From Streptomyces spinosus (GTDB lineage Bacteria > Actinomycetota > Actinomycetes > Streptomycetales > Streptomycetaceae): 64,000 nt of DNA. Position 1 is the first letter of the stretch; every line of letters begins with the position of its first letter. Position numbers and translations under genes: made by a program. The stretch covers positions 186,001-250,000 of the forward strand of contig NZ_JAINRC010000004.1 in assembly GCF_020400655.1 (NCBI RefSeq). The letters run 5' to 3'. The notes below the pieces were generated by a model. It was not told the DNA's origin, ran no database searches, and saw nothing but the letters and a program-made list of their open reading frames with translations. Below, piece after piece: positions 35,649 to 43,661 of this stretch.

Positions 35649-36128
35649 ATGATCGGCGGGCCGTTCTTCGTGCTGGTCGTGGTGGGCGTTCTCGGGACCG
35701 GGCTGGTGGCCGGGGTCTTCTGCGGGTTCTCGACCTTCGTGATGCGGGGACTCGCGGCGCTGCCGCCCGCGCAGGGCGTGGCGGCGATGAACGCGATCAA
35801 CGTCGCGGCGGTGCGGCCGGCCTTCATGACCGTGTTCACCGGGTCGGCGGCGTTGTGCGCGCTGATCGCGGTGGTGACGTTCGTGGTGTGGCCGCAGGAG
35901 GGGAGAGTGGAGCTGCTGCTGGGGAGCGCGTCGTACCTGGCCGGCTCGTTCGGGCTGACGGTCGTCGCGAACGTGCCCCGCAACGACAGGCTGGCCCGGC
36001 TCACCCCGGGGACGCCGGAGGCCGCGGTGTACTGGCCGGCGTACGTGCGCGAGTGGACGTTCTGGAACCACGTCCGGACGGCCGCCTCCGCCGCGGCGGC
36101 CCTGTTCTACATACTGGCCCTCGCCTGA
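35649..36128 (+). CDS. DUF1772 (anthrone oxygenase-like) membrane protein
   Basis: 159-residue membrane protein with four predicted helices, matching DUF1772, which includes anthrone oxygenases. Key features are GFSTFVMRGLAALPPAQGVAAMNAINVAAVRPAFM in the first half, and TVVANVPRNDRLARLTP followed by YVREWTFWNHVRTAASAAAALFYILAL. The N-V-P-x-N-D motif and the W-x-x-W/N-H pair are the conserved family residues. The start ATG 35649 begins the first helix directly. Oxygenase activity is only inferred from the family. Confidence 0.83.
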   Translation: MIGGPFFVLVVVGVLGTGLVAGVFCGFSTFVMRGLAALPPAQGVAAMNAINVAAVRPAFMTVFTGSAALCALIAVVTFVVWPQEGRVELLLGSASYLAGSFGLTVVANVPRNDRLARLTPGTPEAAVYWPAYVREWTFWNHVRTAASAAAALFYILALA

Positions 36129-36284
36129 GCCCCCCCTCCGGCGGCGGGCGCCCGCGAGAAAGCGCTGTCAGCCACCCTGCGCGGGCGTCCGCGGAGACGT
36201 ATCGTGGCCGGAAGAGCGCCGCCCGACGACGCACGGCCCTTCGTACACCCGGTGCCTCCGGTGCCCGTACGCGAGGAAGACGTT

Positions 36285-37772
36285 ATGGCCGATCCCAAGG
36301 GGTTCATGACCACGCCGCGCCAGGAGTGGCCGCGGCGGCCCGTGGAGCAGCGGGTGCGGGACTGGGACGAGGTGTACGTCCCGGGCGCGCTGCTGCCCAT
36401 CATCAGCAAGCAGGCCGACCGCTGCATGGACTGTGGCGTCCCGTTCTGCCACCAGGCCTGCCCGCTGGGCAATCTCATCCCCGAGTGGAACGACCTGGTC
36501 GCACGGGAGGACTGGCGGTCGGCGAGCGACCGGCTGCACGCCACGAACAACTTCCCGGAGTTCACCGGGCGGCTGTGTCCGGCGCCGTGCGAGGCGGGGT
36601 GCGTGCTGGCGATCAACCAGCCGGCCGTCACCATCAAGAACGTCGAGTGCGCGATCGCCGACCGGGCGTGGGAGGAGGGTTTCACGCCTCCCCGGCCACC
36701 CGAACGGTTGTCCGGGAAGACGGTCGCCGTCATCGGCTCCGGTCCCACCGGGCTGGCCGCGGCACAGCAGCTGACCCGGGCGGGGCACACGGTGGCGGTG
36801 TACGAGAAGGACGACCGGATCGGCGGGCTGATGCGGTACGGCATCCCCGAGTTCAAGATGGAGAAGCGGCACCTGGAGCGGCGGATCGAGCAGATGCGGG
36901 CCGAGGGGACGAAGTTCCGTACGTCGACGGCGGTCGGCAGGGACGTCCCGGCGGCCGAGCTGCGGTCCCGGTACGACGCGGTGGTGATCGCCACGGGTGC
37001 GACGGCGTGGCGGGAACTTCCGGTGCCGGGCCGCGCGTTGAACGGGATACACCAGGCGATGGAGTACCTGCCGCTGGCCAACCGGGTGTGTGAGGGGGAT
37101 CTGGAGGCGTCGCCGCTGTCGGCCGCAGGCAAGCACGTCGTGATCGTCGGCGGCGGAGACACCGGGGCGGACTGTCTGGGCACCGCGGTGCGCGAGGGGG
37201 CCGCGTCCGTGACCCAGCTGGACATCTACGCACAGCCGGGTGCGGAGCGCGACGAGGACGCCGAGCCGTGGCCGACGTACCCGAAGATCTACCGGCTGTC
37301 GGCCGCGCACGAGGAGGCGCGGGACCTGCGGACGGCACCGGCGGCGGACGCGGACGCGCGGCTGTTCGCGGCGTCCACGCTCCGCTTCACCGGCGACGGG
37401 AGGGGGAACGTACGGTCACTGCACCTGGTGGAGGTCGACGAGCAGCGGCTTCCGGTGCCGGGTACCGAGCGGACGCTCCCCGCCGACCTGGTGCTGCTGG
37501 CCCTCGGGTTCTCCGGGCCGGACCAGGGGGACGGTCTCATCGAGCAGTTGGGGCTGGCATTGCGGCCGCGCGGCACGATCGCCCGGGACGACGGTTTCGC
37601 GACCAACGCCCCGGGGGTGTTCGCCGCCGGGGACGCGGCGCGCGGGCAGTCGCTCATCGTGTGGGCGATAGCGGAGGGCCGGGCGGTCGCGGCGGCCGTG
37701 GACCACTATCTGACGGGGAGTTGCCGGCTCCCGGCCCCGATCCGGCCCACGGACCGGCCGATGGTGGTCTGA
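36285..37772 (+). CDS. gltD: Glutamate synthase small subunit-type oxidoreductase (no gltB nearby)
   Basis: 495-residue NADPH-dependent GltD-type protein. The N-terminal Fe-S domain has CMDCGVPFC and CPLGN with CPAPCEAGC, ligands for two [4Fe-4S] clusters. Two Rossmann domains follow: FAD-binding VAVIGSGPTGLAAAQQLTRAGHTVAVYEKDDRIGGLMRYGIP and NADPH-binding VVIVGGGDTGADCLGTAVREGA, ending GVFAAGDAARGQSLIVWAIAEGR. All motifs are intact. A true glutamate synthase needs the large GltB subunit, which is not adjacent; this may be a second copy working with a GltB elsewhere or as an electron donor for another enzyme. GAGGAAG precedes ATG 36285. Confidence 0.92.
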   Translation: MADPKGFMTTPRQEWPRRPVEQRVRDWDEVYVPGALLPIISKQADRCMDCGVPFCHQACPLGNLIPEWNDLVAREDWRSASDRLHATNNFPEFTGRLCPAPCEAGCVLAINQPAVTIKNVECAIADRAWEEGFTPPRPPERLSGKTVAVIGSGPTGLAAAQQLTRAGHTVAVYEKDDRIGGLMRYGIPEFKMEKRHLERRIEQMRAEGTKFRTSTAVGRDVPAAELRSRYDAVVIATGATAWRELPVPGRALNGIHQAMEYLPLANRVCEGDLEASPLSAAGKHVVIVGGGDTGADCLGTAVREGAASVTQLDIYAQPGAERDEDAEPWPTYPKIYRLSAAHEEARDLRTAPAADADARLFAASTLRFTGDGRGNVRSLHLVEVDEQRLPVPGTERTLPADLVLLALGFSGPDQGDGLIEQLGLALRPRGTIARDDGFATNAPGVFAAGDAARGQSLIVWAIAEGRAVAAAVDHYLTGSCRLPAPIRPTDRPMVV

Positions 37773-37812
37773 CACACCGTCGGGGAGCCGGCCGGGAACC
37801 GATGCGGCCGGG

Positions 37813-37830
37813 GACCGGCGGGGGCCGGTC
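37813..37830. terminator. Hairpin at the gltD/AhpD convergence
   Basis: GACCGGC-GGGG-GCCGGTC, 7-bp stem, overlapping the stop codon of the AhpD-like gene by two bases. No T-run. Confidence 0.5.
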
Positions 37831-38368
37831 AGCGGGCGGCGCGTTCGTCGGTGCCGGCGATCTTTCCCGTGGCCAGGGCCACGCGGTTCCACGTGTTGAT
37901 CGTGAGGATCAGGGACAGGACGTGGGCCAGTTCCTCGTCCTCGAAGTGGGCGGCGGCCTCGGCGTAGACGGGGTCGGGGACACCGCCGTCGGCGACCAGG
38001 GTCACCGCCTCCGTCAGGGCGAGGGCGGCCTGCTCCCTGGGGGTGAAGAAGTGCCGGGCCTCGCGCCAGACGGCGACCATGTGCAGCCGGTCCTCGTTCT
38101 CGCCGGCCTTGCGGGCGTCGTTGGTGTGCATGTGCAGGCAGTAGGCGCAGTGGTTGAGATGGGAGGCGCGGATCTGGATCAGTTCGACCAGGGCCGGTTC
38201 GAGGCCCCGGCGGGCGGCGGCGTCCAGGCCGACGATCGCCCGGAACACCTTCGGGGCGGCCTTGGCGAAGTCCAGGCGGGTACGGCCGGCCTCGGCCGTG
38301 GCGATGCCGTGCGGGAGGCCGACGGTGGAGGTGGCGGCGGCGGTCGCGGTGGTTGTGTGCGTCGTCAT
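37829..38368 (-). CDS. AhpD-like / carboxymuconolactone decarboxylase family protein
   Basis: 179-residue AhpD-fold protein. The active-site motif CAYCLHMH holds Cys74 and Cys77 and His81, the redox pair and proton relay of AhpD-type peroxidases. The helical N-terminal part (PKVFRAIVGLDAAARRGLEPALVELIQIRASHLNH) and the C-terminal HFEDEELAHVLSLILTINTWNRVAL are typical. It probably reduces peroxides with a thiol partner. A TAGGTT box 6 bases before ATG 38368, divergent from another such box for the MocR regulator, suggests a shared control region. Confidence 0.92.
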   Translation of the reverse strand: MTTHTTTATAAATSTVGLPHGIATAEAGRTRLDFAKAAPKVFRAIVGLDAAARRGLEPALVELIQIRASHLNHCAYCLHMHTNDARKAGENEDRLHMVAVWREARHFFTPREQAALALTEAVTLVADGGVPDPVYAEAAAHFEDEELAHVLSLILTINTWNRVALATGKIAGTDERAAR

Positions 38369-38380
38369 GTCTCCAACCTA
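38369..38380 (-). promoter_or_regulatory. -10 element TAGGTT of the AhpD-like gene
   Basis: TAGGTT (38380-38375), then 6 bases that include GGAG, then the ATG at 38368. The promoter may start at the codon or just before it. Confidence 0.5.
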
Positions 38381-38400
38381 GGGACCGAAAAGACCGGCGG

Positions 38401-38414
38401 TAGGGTGCATTTCC
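38401..38414 (+). promoter_or_regulatory. -10 element TAGGGT of the MocR gene, leaderless geometry
   Basis: TAGGGT (38401-38406) then 8 bases, then ATG 38415. The two divergent -10 boxes lie only 20 bases apart, so the two promoters must overlap and interfere. Confidence 0.55.
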
Positions 38415-39854
38415 ATGACGGAATCGTGGGTCAATTCCGCGGAGCGGATCGGTGCGGATCTGCATCTGGAGCTGTCGGGCCCGGGTGGCCGGCGAGCGGC
38501 GCTGACCGGGGCACTGCGCGAGGCCGTGCGCAGCGGGCGGCTGGCGCCGGGCACCCGGTTGCCGCCGTACCGGTCGCTCGCCGCGGACCTGGGGGTGGCT
38601 CGCAACACGGTGGCCGACGCCTACGCCGAGCTGGTCGCCGAGGGCTGGCTGACCGCCCGGCAGGGTTCCGGGACGCGGGTGGCGGAGCGGGCCGAGCCGC
38701 TGCGTGACAGCGTACGAACGCCCGTCGAGGTGCCCCCGCGCGCACGGGGGCCGGTGCACGACCTGCGGCAAGGGTCGCCGGACGCGTCGGCTTTCCCGCG
38801 TGCGGCGTGGGCGGCCTCGTACCGCCGGGCGGTGCAGACGGCGCCGAGCGAGGCGTTCGGGCCGGGCGATCCCGCCGGACGCCGCGAGTTGCGCGAGACG
38901 CTGACGGAGTATCTGGCTCGCGCGCGGGGGGTGCGTACCGAGCCGGACCGGATCGTGATCTGCTCGGGTTTCGCGCACGCGCTGCGGCTTCTCTTCGGCC
39001 GGGGCGTCCAGGACTGGCCCGTTGCGGGCGGGGTGGTGCGTGGTCCGCTGGGCGTGGAGGCGTACGGGCTGGGGTTCCACCGGGAACTGCTCGCGGGGGC
39101 GGGCGTGCGCACCGTACCTCTGCCGCTGGACGAGCACGGGGCGCGGGTGGAGGCGCTGGGGCGCGAGCGGGCGGTGCTGCTGACGCCCGCGCACCAGTTC
39201 CCGACCGGCGGCCCGCTGCACCCGGAGCGCCGGGCGGCGGTGATCGACTGGGCACGCGCGCGGGGGGCTGTGGTGCTGGAGGACGACTACGACGGCGAGT
39301 TCCGCTACGACCGCCGGCCCGTCGGCGCGCTGCAGGGGCTCGATCCGGAGCGGGTGATCCACATCGGGTCGGTCAGCAAGAGCCTGTCGCCGGCGTTGCG
39401 GCTGGGCTGGATGGTCCTGCCGCGGCGGTACGTGGAGCCGGTGCTGGCGGCGAAGGGCGAGCGGGAGGGGTGGGCGAGCGTGCTGGACCAGCTCGCTCTC
39501 GCGGACTTCGTCGCCTGCGGGTCCTACGACCGTCATGTGCGGCGTATGCGGCAGCGGTACCGGCGCAGGCGGGACCGGCTCGTCGCGGCGCTCGCCGCGC
39601 GGGCGCCGCACATCGAGGTGACGGGGATCGCGGCCGGGCTGCACGCGGTGCTGCGGCTGCCGCCCGGCACGGAGCGGTCGACGGTGAAGGCCGCCGTGTG
39701 GCAGGGCGTCGCGCTCGACGGTCTGGCCGCGTTCCGGCATCCACGGAGTCCGACGGACGCCGGCGACGGCCTGGTGGTGGGATACGCGACCCCGGCCGAA
39801 CACGTCTACGGGGCCGCTCTGGAGGGGCTGTGCGGGGTGCTGCCGCCGGGGTAG
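38415..39854 (+). CDS. MocR/PdxR-type PLP-dependent transcriptional regulator
   Basis: 479-residue fusion of a GntR winged helix and a fold-type I aminotransferase domain. The DNA-binding part reads LREAVRSGRLAPGTRLPPYRSLAADLGVARNTVADAYAELVAEGWLTARQGSGTRVA. The PLP domain has HQFPTGGPLHPERR, DDYDGEFRYD with the Asp that holds the pyridine nitrogen, and IHIGSVSKSLSPALRLGWMVLP with the Schiff-base Lys. Such regulators sense PLP or an amino-acid-like ligand. The divergent AhpD-like gene, with overlapping promoters, is its likely target. Confidence 0.93.
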   Translation: MTESWVNSAERIGADLHLELSGPGGRRAALTGALREAVRSGRLAPGTRLPPYRSLAADLGVARNTVADAYAELVAEGWLTARQGSGTRVAERAEPLRDSVRTPVEVPPRARGPVHDLRQGSPDASAFPRAAWAASYRRAVQTAPSEAFGPGDPAGRRELRETLTEYLARARGVRTEPDRIVICSGFAHALRLLFGRGVQDWPVAGGVVRGPLGVEAYGLGFHRELLAGAGVRTVPLPLDEHGARVEALGRERAVLLTPAHQFPTGGPLHPERRAAVIDWARARGAVVLEDDYDGEFRYDRRPVGALQGLDPERVIHIGSVSKSLSPALRLGWMVLPRRYVEPVLAAKGEREGWASVLDQLALADFVACGSYDRHVRRMRQRYRRRRDRLVAALAARAPHIEVTGIAAGLHAVLRLPPGTERSTVKAAVWQGVALDGLAAFRHPRSPTDAGDGLVVGYATPAEHVYGAALEGLCGVLPPG

Positions 39855-39887
39855 GCGCGGACCGCCCGGGGAAGGTGGGGCGCCGGC

Positions 39888-40416
39888 CTACGGCCTGTGG
39901 GCCACCGCGCCGTACCCCGGAAGCACGCCGTCGTCCTGGTCCGGGACCGGTTCGCCCAGGTCCGGGCGGACCGGTTCGCCCAGACCTGGGTGCCACGTCT
40001 GGACGATCTCGAGGCCGGGGCCGAGCAGTTCGGGGCGGTGAAGAAGCGGGCGAACTCCTCGCGGGAACGCGGGGCGAGGGCGACTCCGGCGAGCTTGGGC
40101 TTCTCGACGGCCGCCGCCGGCTCCTCGGGGGCGAAGTCGGCCGTGGCGTGGTGCGGGTCCGGCTCGGTGGGTATGCCGGTGCCGATGTCGACGAACCGCC
40201 GTACGCCCTGCTCGGGCGGCCGGCGCGTGGCGCGGTGCATGAACGCGCGGTCGACCCGGGCCGTCACCGGCGCCCGGGGCCGAGGGCCGGCATCCGCCGG
40301 CCCGTCGCCTCGTCGTCGGGGTGGTCGTCCTTGCCGCCGAGATACCAGTCGTACATCCGCGCGGGATGCGGCTCGCCGGTGTCGGTCCCGACGACCGTCG
40401 GCTTCTGCCCCGTCAT
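39888..40416 (-). pseudogene. Decayed DUF574 SAM-dependent methyltransferase
   Basis: The minus strand begins with a good DUF574 start (ATG 40416: VVGTDTGEPHPARMYDWYLGGKDDHPDDEA) and then shifts frame near 40270, where it continues RAPVTARVDRAFMHRATRRPPEQGVRRFVDIGTGIPTEPD. About 110-130 family residues between the TEPD segment and HATADFAPEE, covering most of the Rossmann core, are absent. A second shift near RFF leads to ELLGPGLEIVQTWHPGLG and DQDDGVLPGYGAVAHRP with a stop at 39888. Intact members are about 270 residues. The remnant lies next to a DUF397-XRE pair, as its intact relatives often do. Confidence 0.75.
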
Positions 40417-40502
40417 GCGGCACCCCGTGGGCGTCAGACAGGAAGAGTCATCAACTTGCTTGCACGGTAAGGGGGTCGAGTCAGAAACAACACACCTCGA
40501 AG

Positions 40503-40757
40503 TCAGGACAGCAGGAAATCGGCCTCCCCCGCCTTGGCGCCCTCTATGAACGCGGTCATCTCCGCCGTGGTGTAGATCAGGGCCGGTCCGTCCGGGTCGG
40601 TCGACTGGCGTACGGCGATCCGCCCGTCGGCCAGCTTCATCGCCTCCAGGCAGTTACCGCCGTTGCCGCCGCTCCAGGGCTTGTGCCACCCCTCGCTTCC
40701 CAACTCCCGCGCGGGCATGCCGTTGTAGACGTGTCCGCGCGGCTTGATGCGATCCAT
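40503..40757 (-). CDS. DUF397 small protein
   Basis: 84-residue DUF397 protein, a family restricted to actinobacteria and typically beside XRE regulators of the WhiJ/Scr1 type. The core is WHKPWSGGNGGNCLEAMKLADGRIAVRQSTDPDGPALIYTTAEMTAFIEGAKAGEADFLL, with the family WxxxS and the NCxE pattern. In WhiJ-like loci such proteins act opposite the XRE partner on development or antibiotic production; the mechanism is not certain. Its ATG abuts the XRE stop (TGA-ATG), so translation is coupled. Confidence 0.92.
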   Translation of the reverse strand: MDRIKPRGHVYNGMPARELGSEGWHKPWSGGNGGNCLEAMKLADGRIAVRQSTDPDGPALIYTTAEMTAFIEGAKAGEADFLLS

Positions 40758-41618
40758 TCACAGCTCCTTGCGGAGATCCCGGAGGATCTCCTTCGTGCGT
40801 TGTGCAGTAGCGGCCTGCGCCGCCATGCGGTCCATGACCTCCAGGTGGGTCGCCACCTCGGTGCGCGCGTCGAGGTAGACGGCGCCGGTCAGGTACTCGC
40901 TGTAGACCATGTCGGGCAGTTCCGGCATGGCGAATCGGAACAGTACGAAGGGCCCGTACGTGCCCGGGTGCGGCCCGTTGGCGAACGGGGCGACCTGGAG
41001 CGTCACATGGGGCAGCTCCGTGGCCTGGAGCAACTTGTCGATCTGCGCGCGCATCACCTCCGGGCCGCCGACCGGGCGGCGCAGGGCGGTCTCGTCCATC
41101 ACCACCCAGAAGCGGGGGGCGTCGGGACGGGTGAGCAGTTGCTGGCGTTGCATGCGCAGCGCGACGTGCCGCTCGATGTCCTCCGGGCTCGTCTGCCCGA
41201 CGGCGCCGGACTTCAGCACTCCGCGCGCGTAGTCCTCGGTCTGCAGCAGGCCGGGGACGAAGTGCGGTTCGTAGGAGCGGATGAGGCCGGCCGCACCCTC
41301 CAGGCTGACGTACATGGAGAACCAGCCCGGCAGGATGTCGTGGAACCGCTGCCACCAGCCGGGCTTGTTCGCCTCCTCGGCCAGCTGGACGAAGAACTCG
41401 GCCTCGTCGTCGGGTACGCCGTAGGCCTTCAGCAGCAGTTGGAGGTACGGGATCTTGAGGGAGACCTCGGCCATCTCCATGCGGCGGACGGTGGCGGGGG
41501 CGACGCGGAGGACGCGGGCGGCCTCCTCGCGCTTCAGTCCGGCGCGTTCCCGCAGGTCCAGCAGGCGCCGGCCGAGGACCACCTGGCCCACCGTCGGCGC
41601 GGACCGCGGTTCGCTCAC
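40758..41618 (-). CDS. XRE-family regulator with a DUF5753 domain (WhiJ/Scr1-like)
   Basis: 286-residue regulator. The helix-turn-helix region is LGRRLLDLRERAGLKREEAARVLRVAPATVRRMEMAEVSLK. The rest is a DUF5753 domain with LAEEANKPGWWQRFHDILPGWFSMYVSLEGAAGLIRSYEPHFVPGLLQTEDYA and VMDETALRRPVGGPEVMRAQI. GTG 41618 has GGTGGAGGTGGGAGC upstream. It is in one operon with a DUF397 gene and is divergent from a HATPase gene, the classical three-gene WhiJ-type set. The region between contains several inverted repeats. Confidence 0.92.
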   Translation of the reverse strand: MSEPRSAPTVGQVVLGRRLLDLRERAGLKREEAARVLRVAPATVRRMEMAEVSLKIPYLQLLLKAYGVPDDEAEFFVQLAEEANKPGWWQRFHDILPGWFSMYVSLEGAAGLIRSYEPHFVPGLLQTEDYARGVLKSGAVGQTSPEDIERHVALRMQRQQLLTRPDAPRFWVVMDETALRRPVGGPEVMRAQIDKLLQATELPHVTLQVAPFANGPHPGTYGPFVLFRFAMPELPDMVYSEYLTGAVYLDARTEVATHLEVMDRMAAQAATAQRTKEILRDLRKEL

Positions 41619-41659
41619 GCTCCCACCTCCACCGAAAGTTCGCTGACAGCCCTGCGGCG

Positions 41660-41805
41660 CCGCTCGAAGGTTCATTCGAAGACCGGGCCGGACCTCCGAC
41701 GACTCCAATTGGCGCCGCGCGACGTGCTGTTGCCAGCAGTCTGCCACGAGCCCTGACCGAGTCACACAGCACTCTGCAATTTTCAGAGTGACTCTTGCCA
41801 AGTGT
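41660..41805. promoter_or_regulatory. Divergent control region of the WhiJ-like locus
   Basis: Inverted repeats lie between the two starts: CACTCTG-N7-CAGAGTG (41770-41790), and AC-N-CTTG-C-CAAG-N-GT (41791-41805) overlapping the HATPase promoter side. TCGAAG occurs twice with a 12-base period further left. These are candidate binding sites of the XRE protein. Confidence 0.4.
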
Positions 41806-41830
41806 CCATGGCAGGGCGATAGTGGCAGGC

Positions 41831-42943
41831 GTGATTCCGTCCGCGCCTTTAGGAACAGACGCCGCCGCAGACCGTTCCGGTCGCGGCGCCGCTGCGGGTT
41901 CCCCCGCGCGAGCCGGTTCGAACGCGGGGGAGGCGACGACCTCCCCGGGGAGCACTGCGGAGCGCAGGTTCCGGTTCGAGCTGGCCGCACACCCGGGCTC
42001 CGTCGCCCAGGCCAGACGCCTGACGCGGGCCCGGCTGTCCGGCTGGGCGGTGTGCGCGGACACCTGTGACAGCGCTGCCCTGGTCATATCCGAGCTGGTC
42101 ACCAACGCGATCGTGCACACCGCGAGCGGCCGGGTCGTGTGCGAGCTGCACGACCACGACGACATGGTGCGCATAGCCGTACGTGACGAGGGCTGTGCTC
42201 CTGGCGAACCCCACCCTTCTCCGCAGCGACCCGACGAGGAGCACGGGAGGGGGTTGCTCCTCGTCGACGCGCTGTGCCGGGCCTGGGGTGCCCAGGAGCA
42301 CGGCCCCGGCCTGCTGGTCTGGGCAGAGCTGCCACGGCAGGACGACACCGCCCACGACACCGCCGAACCGCGCGACGACCTGGGCTGGGGCGCCCGCCCC
42401 AAGCCGGGCCGTCCGGACGACTCCGACGACGACCGCCCGGCCGAGGCGAGTGGGCGGGTGGCGCAGGACGAGCGGCGGGGCACGGCACCGGGGCAGCACC
42501 GGGACGCCGTACGGGAGGAACACCGGGACCCAGCCTCCGGCCGGCAGCGGGACGTGGCCTTCGGGCAGCTCGGGGACACGGCCCGGGAGCACCGCCGGGA
42601 CGCCGTACCGGAGCAGCAACGGCGGACTCCCCGGCTGAACGGGCCGGGGAAGGCGGGGCAGCTCGGGCCTGGGGGGGCCGTGCAGCTCGGCCCCGGCGTG
42701 TTCGCGCCCGTGCCGCTCGGGCAGCTCGGGCCGGGTACGCCGAGCCCGCACGGGCGGGGGGAGCCGGAGCAACACCGGCATCTCCCCGCCGGGCAACCGG
42801 CACACCGGCTGCCCGAGCAGCACGGCTATGGGGCGGCGGAACAGCACCCGCACGCCGCGCACCCGGAGCAGCACCGGCTCCCGGCACCGGATCAGCCACC
42901 GCACCACGCACCGGCGTCCCCCCTTCACGGGGAGCGGCCGTGA
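41831..42943 (+). CDS. HATPase_c anti-sigma-factor-like protein with a long repetitive tail
   Basis: 370 residues. Residues about 45-165 are an RsbW/SpoIIAB-like HATPase: the ELVTNAIVHTASG N-box, VRDEGCAPGEP with the G1 motif, and EEHGRGLLLVDALCRAWG, G2. After residue 180 the protein becomes a 190-residue low-complexity tail rich in Q, H, R, D, G and P with loose repeats of EQHRxxxP type (QHRDAVREEHRDP, LGQLGPGTPSP, EQHPHAAHPEQHRLP). Such a tail is not part of the family. GTG 41831 is preceded by GATAGT at 7 bases distance, a possible leaderless promoter. It is the divergent partner of the XRE gene. Confidence 0.8.
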   Translation: MIPSAPLGTDAAADRSGRGAAAGSPARAGSNAGEATTSPGSTAERRFRFELAAHPGSVAQARRLTRARLSGWAVCADTCDSAALVISELVTNAIVHTASGRVVCELHDHDDMVRIAVRDEGCAPGEPHPSPQRPDEEHGRGLLLVDALCRAWGAQEHGPGLLVWAELPRQDDTAHDTAEPRDDLGWGARPKPGRPDDSDDDRPAEASGRVAQDERRGTAPGQHRDAVREEHRDPASGRQRDVAFGQLGDTAREHRRDAVPEQQRRTPRLNGPGKAGQLGPGGAVQLGPGVFAPVPLGQLGPGTPSPHGRGEPEQHRHLPAGQPAHRLPEQHGYGAAEQHPHAAHPEQHRLPAPDQPPHHAPASPLHGERP

Positions 42944-43386
42944 CCGGCGGGCGGCCCGGTGGCGGCGGCGCCGGCCAGGAACACGCCATCGGGCTGGACA
43001 CGCTGGTACGGCTGCAGCGCCGGCGCCCGGCCCCCGGTCCGGCCCACCGCCTGTCCCTGCCGGACGGCATGACGGCTCCGCTCGGCTGCGACGCCGTCGC
43101 GGTGCCCGACCGCCTGGGTCCGCTCGTCGTACCCCGGTTGCCACGGCTGGGATGCGTGTACGCCGACGGCTCCCACTGGTGGTGGATCGTCCCGTCGGAC
43201 TCCGACTACGCCCTGCCCTGGCCGTCCCCGGCCCACTACGCCGTCGGTGCCCTGGTCACCGGTACCGCCCGGCTCATCCATCGCCCGCAGGGCACGGTCC
43301 CGTACACCCCGCCGATCCCGCTGTACCTGGCCCTGTGCCGGGTGACGGGGACGGCGCCGGACTGGTCGCGGGCGGTCTCGGCGTAG
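42940..43386 (+). CDS. Unknown protein coupled to the HATPase gene
   Basis: 148-residue product with no family I recognise. It has TLVRLQRRRP, then a compact stretch GCDAVAVPDRLGPLVVPRLPRLGCVYADGSHWWWIVPSDSDYALPWPSPAHYAVGALV, with a WWW cluster and two Cys. No membrane helix or signal peptide is seen. GTG 42940 overlaps the HATPase stop (GTGA), so it is made together with it; homologous WhiJ-like loci also carry such a coupled gene. I would treat it as a partner of unknown function. Confidence 0.65.
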   Translation: MTGGRPGGGGAGQEHAIGLDTLVRLQRRRPAPGPAHRLSLPDGMTAPLGCDAVAVPDRLGPLVVPRLPRLGCVYADGSHWWWIVPSDSDYALPWPSPAHYAVGALVTGTARLIHRPQGTVPYTPPIPLYLALCRVTGTAPDWSRAVSA

Positions 43387-43661
43387 CCGTCGCCGCCCGG
43401 GCACGGCCGTTTTCCGCCGTCCTGCGCGCCGTCCGGCGCCACCGGCGCTGCCCGCGTCCGGCCGCCATTCCCGCCCCCCTGTCCCCCAGGCCCGCCGGTC
43501 CTGCGGTCCGAGCCATGCCCCCACGCCACCCAGCGCCCGCCCGCCGCACCGCTCACGCGGATCGTGCTCCCTCCGCGCCCCTCGTACATCCGCTCGCGCC
43601 CTGCCGAGCCGGGACCCCCGGCCGCGATAGTGGCCGTTCCGTCGGGGTGCGGGAGGTCGCG

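Noticed and set aside
39806..40423. Single 205-residue minus-strand gene
   Set aside because: Only its middle part matches DUF574; the true start and end lie in other frames, so it is treated as a pseudogene.
41660..41690. LexA box at TCGAAG-N6-TCGAAG
   Set aside because: The copies are direct, not inverted, and do not fit TCGAAC-N4-GTTCGA; the neighbours are not SOS genes.
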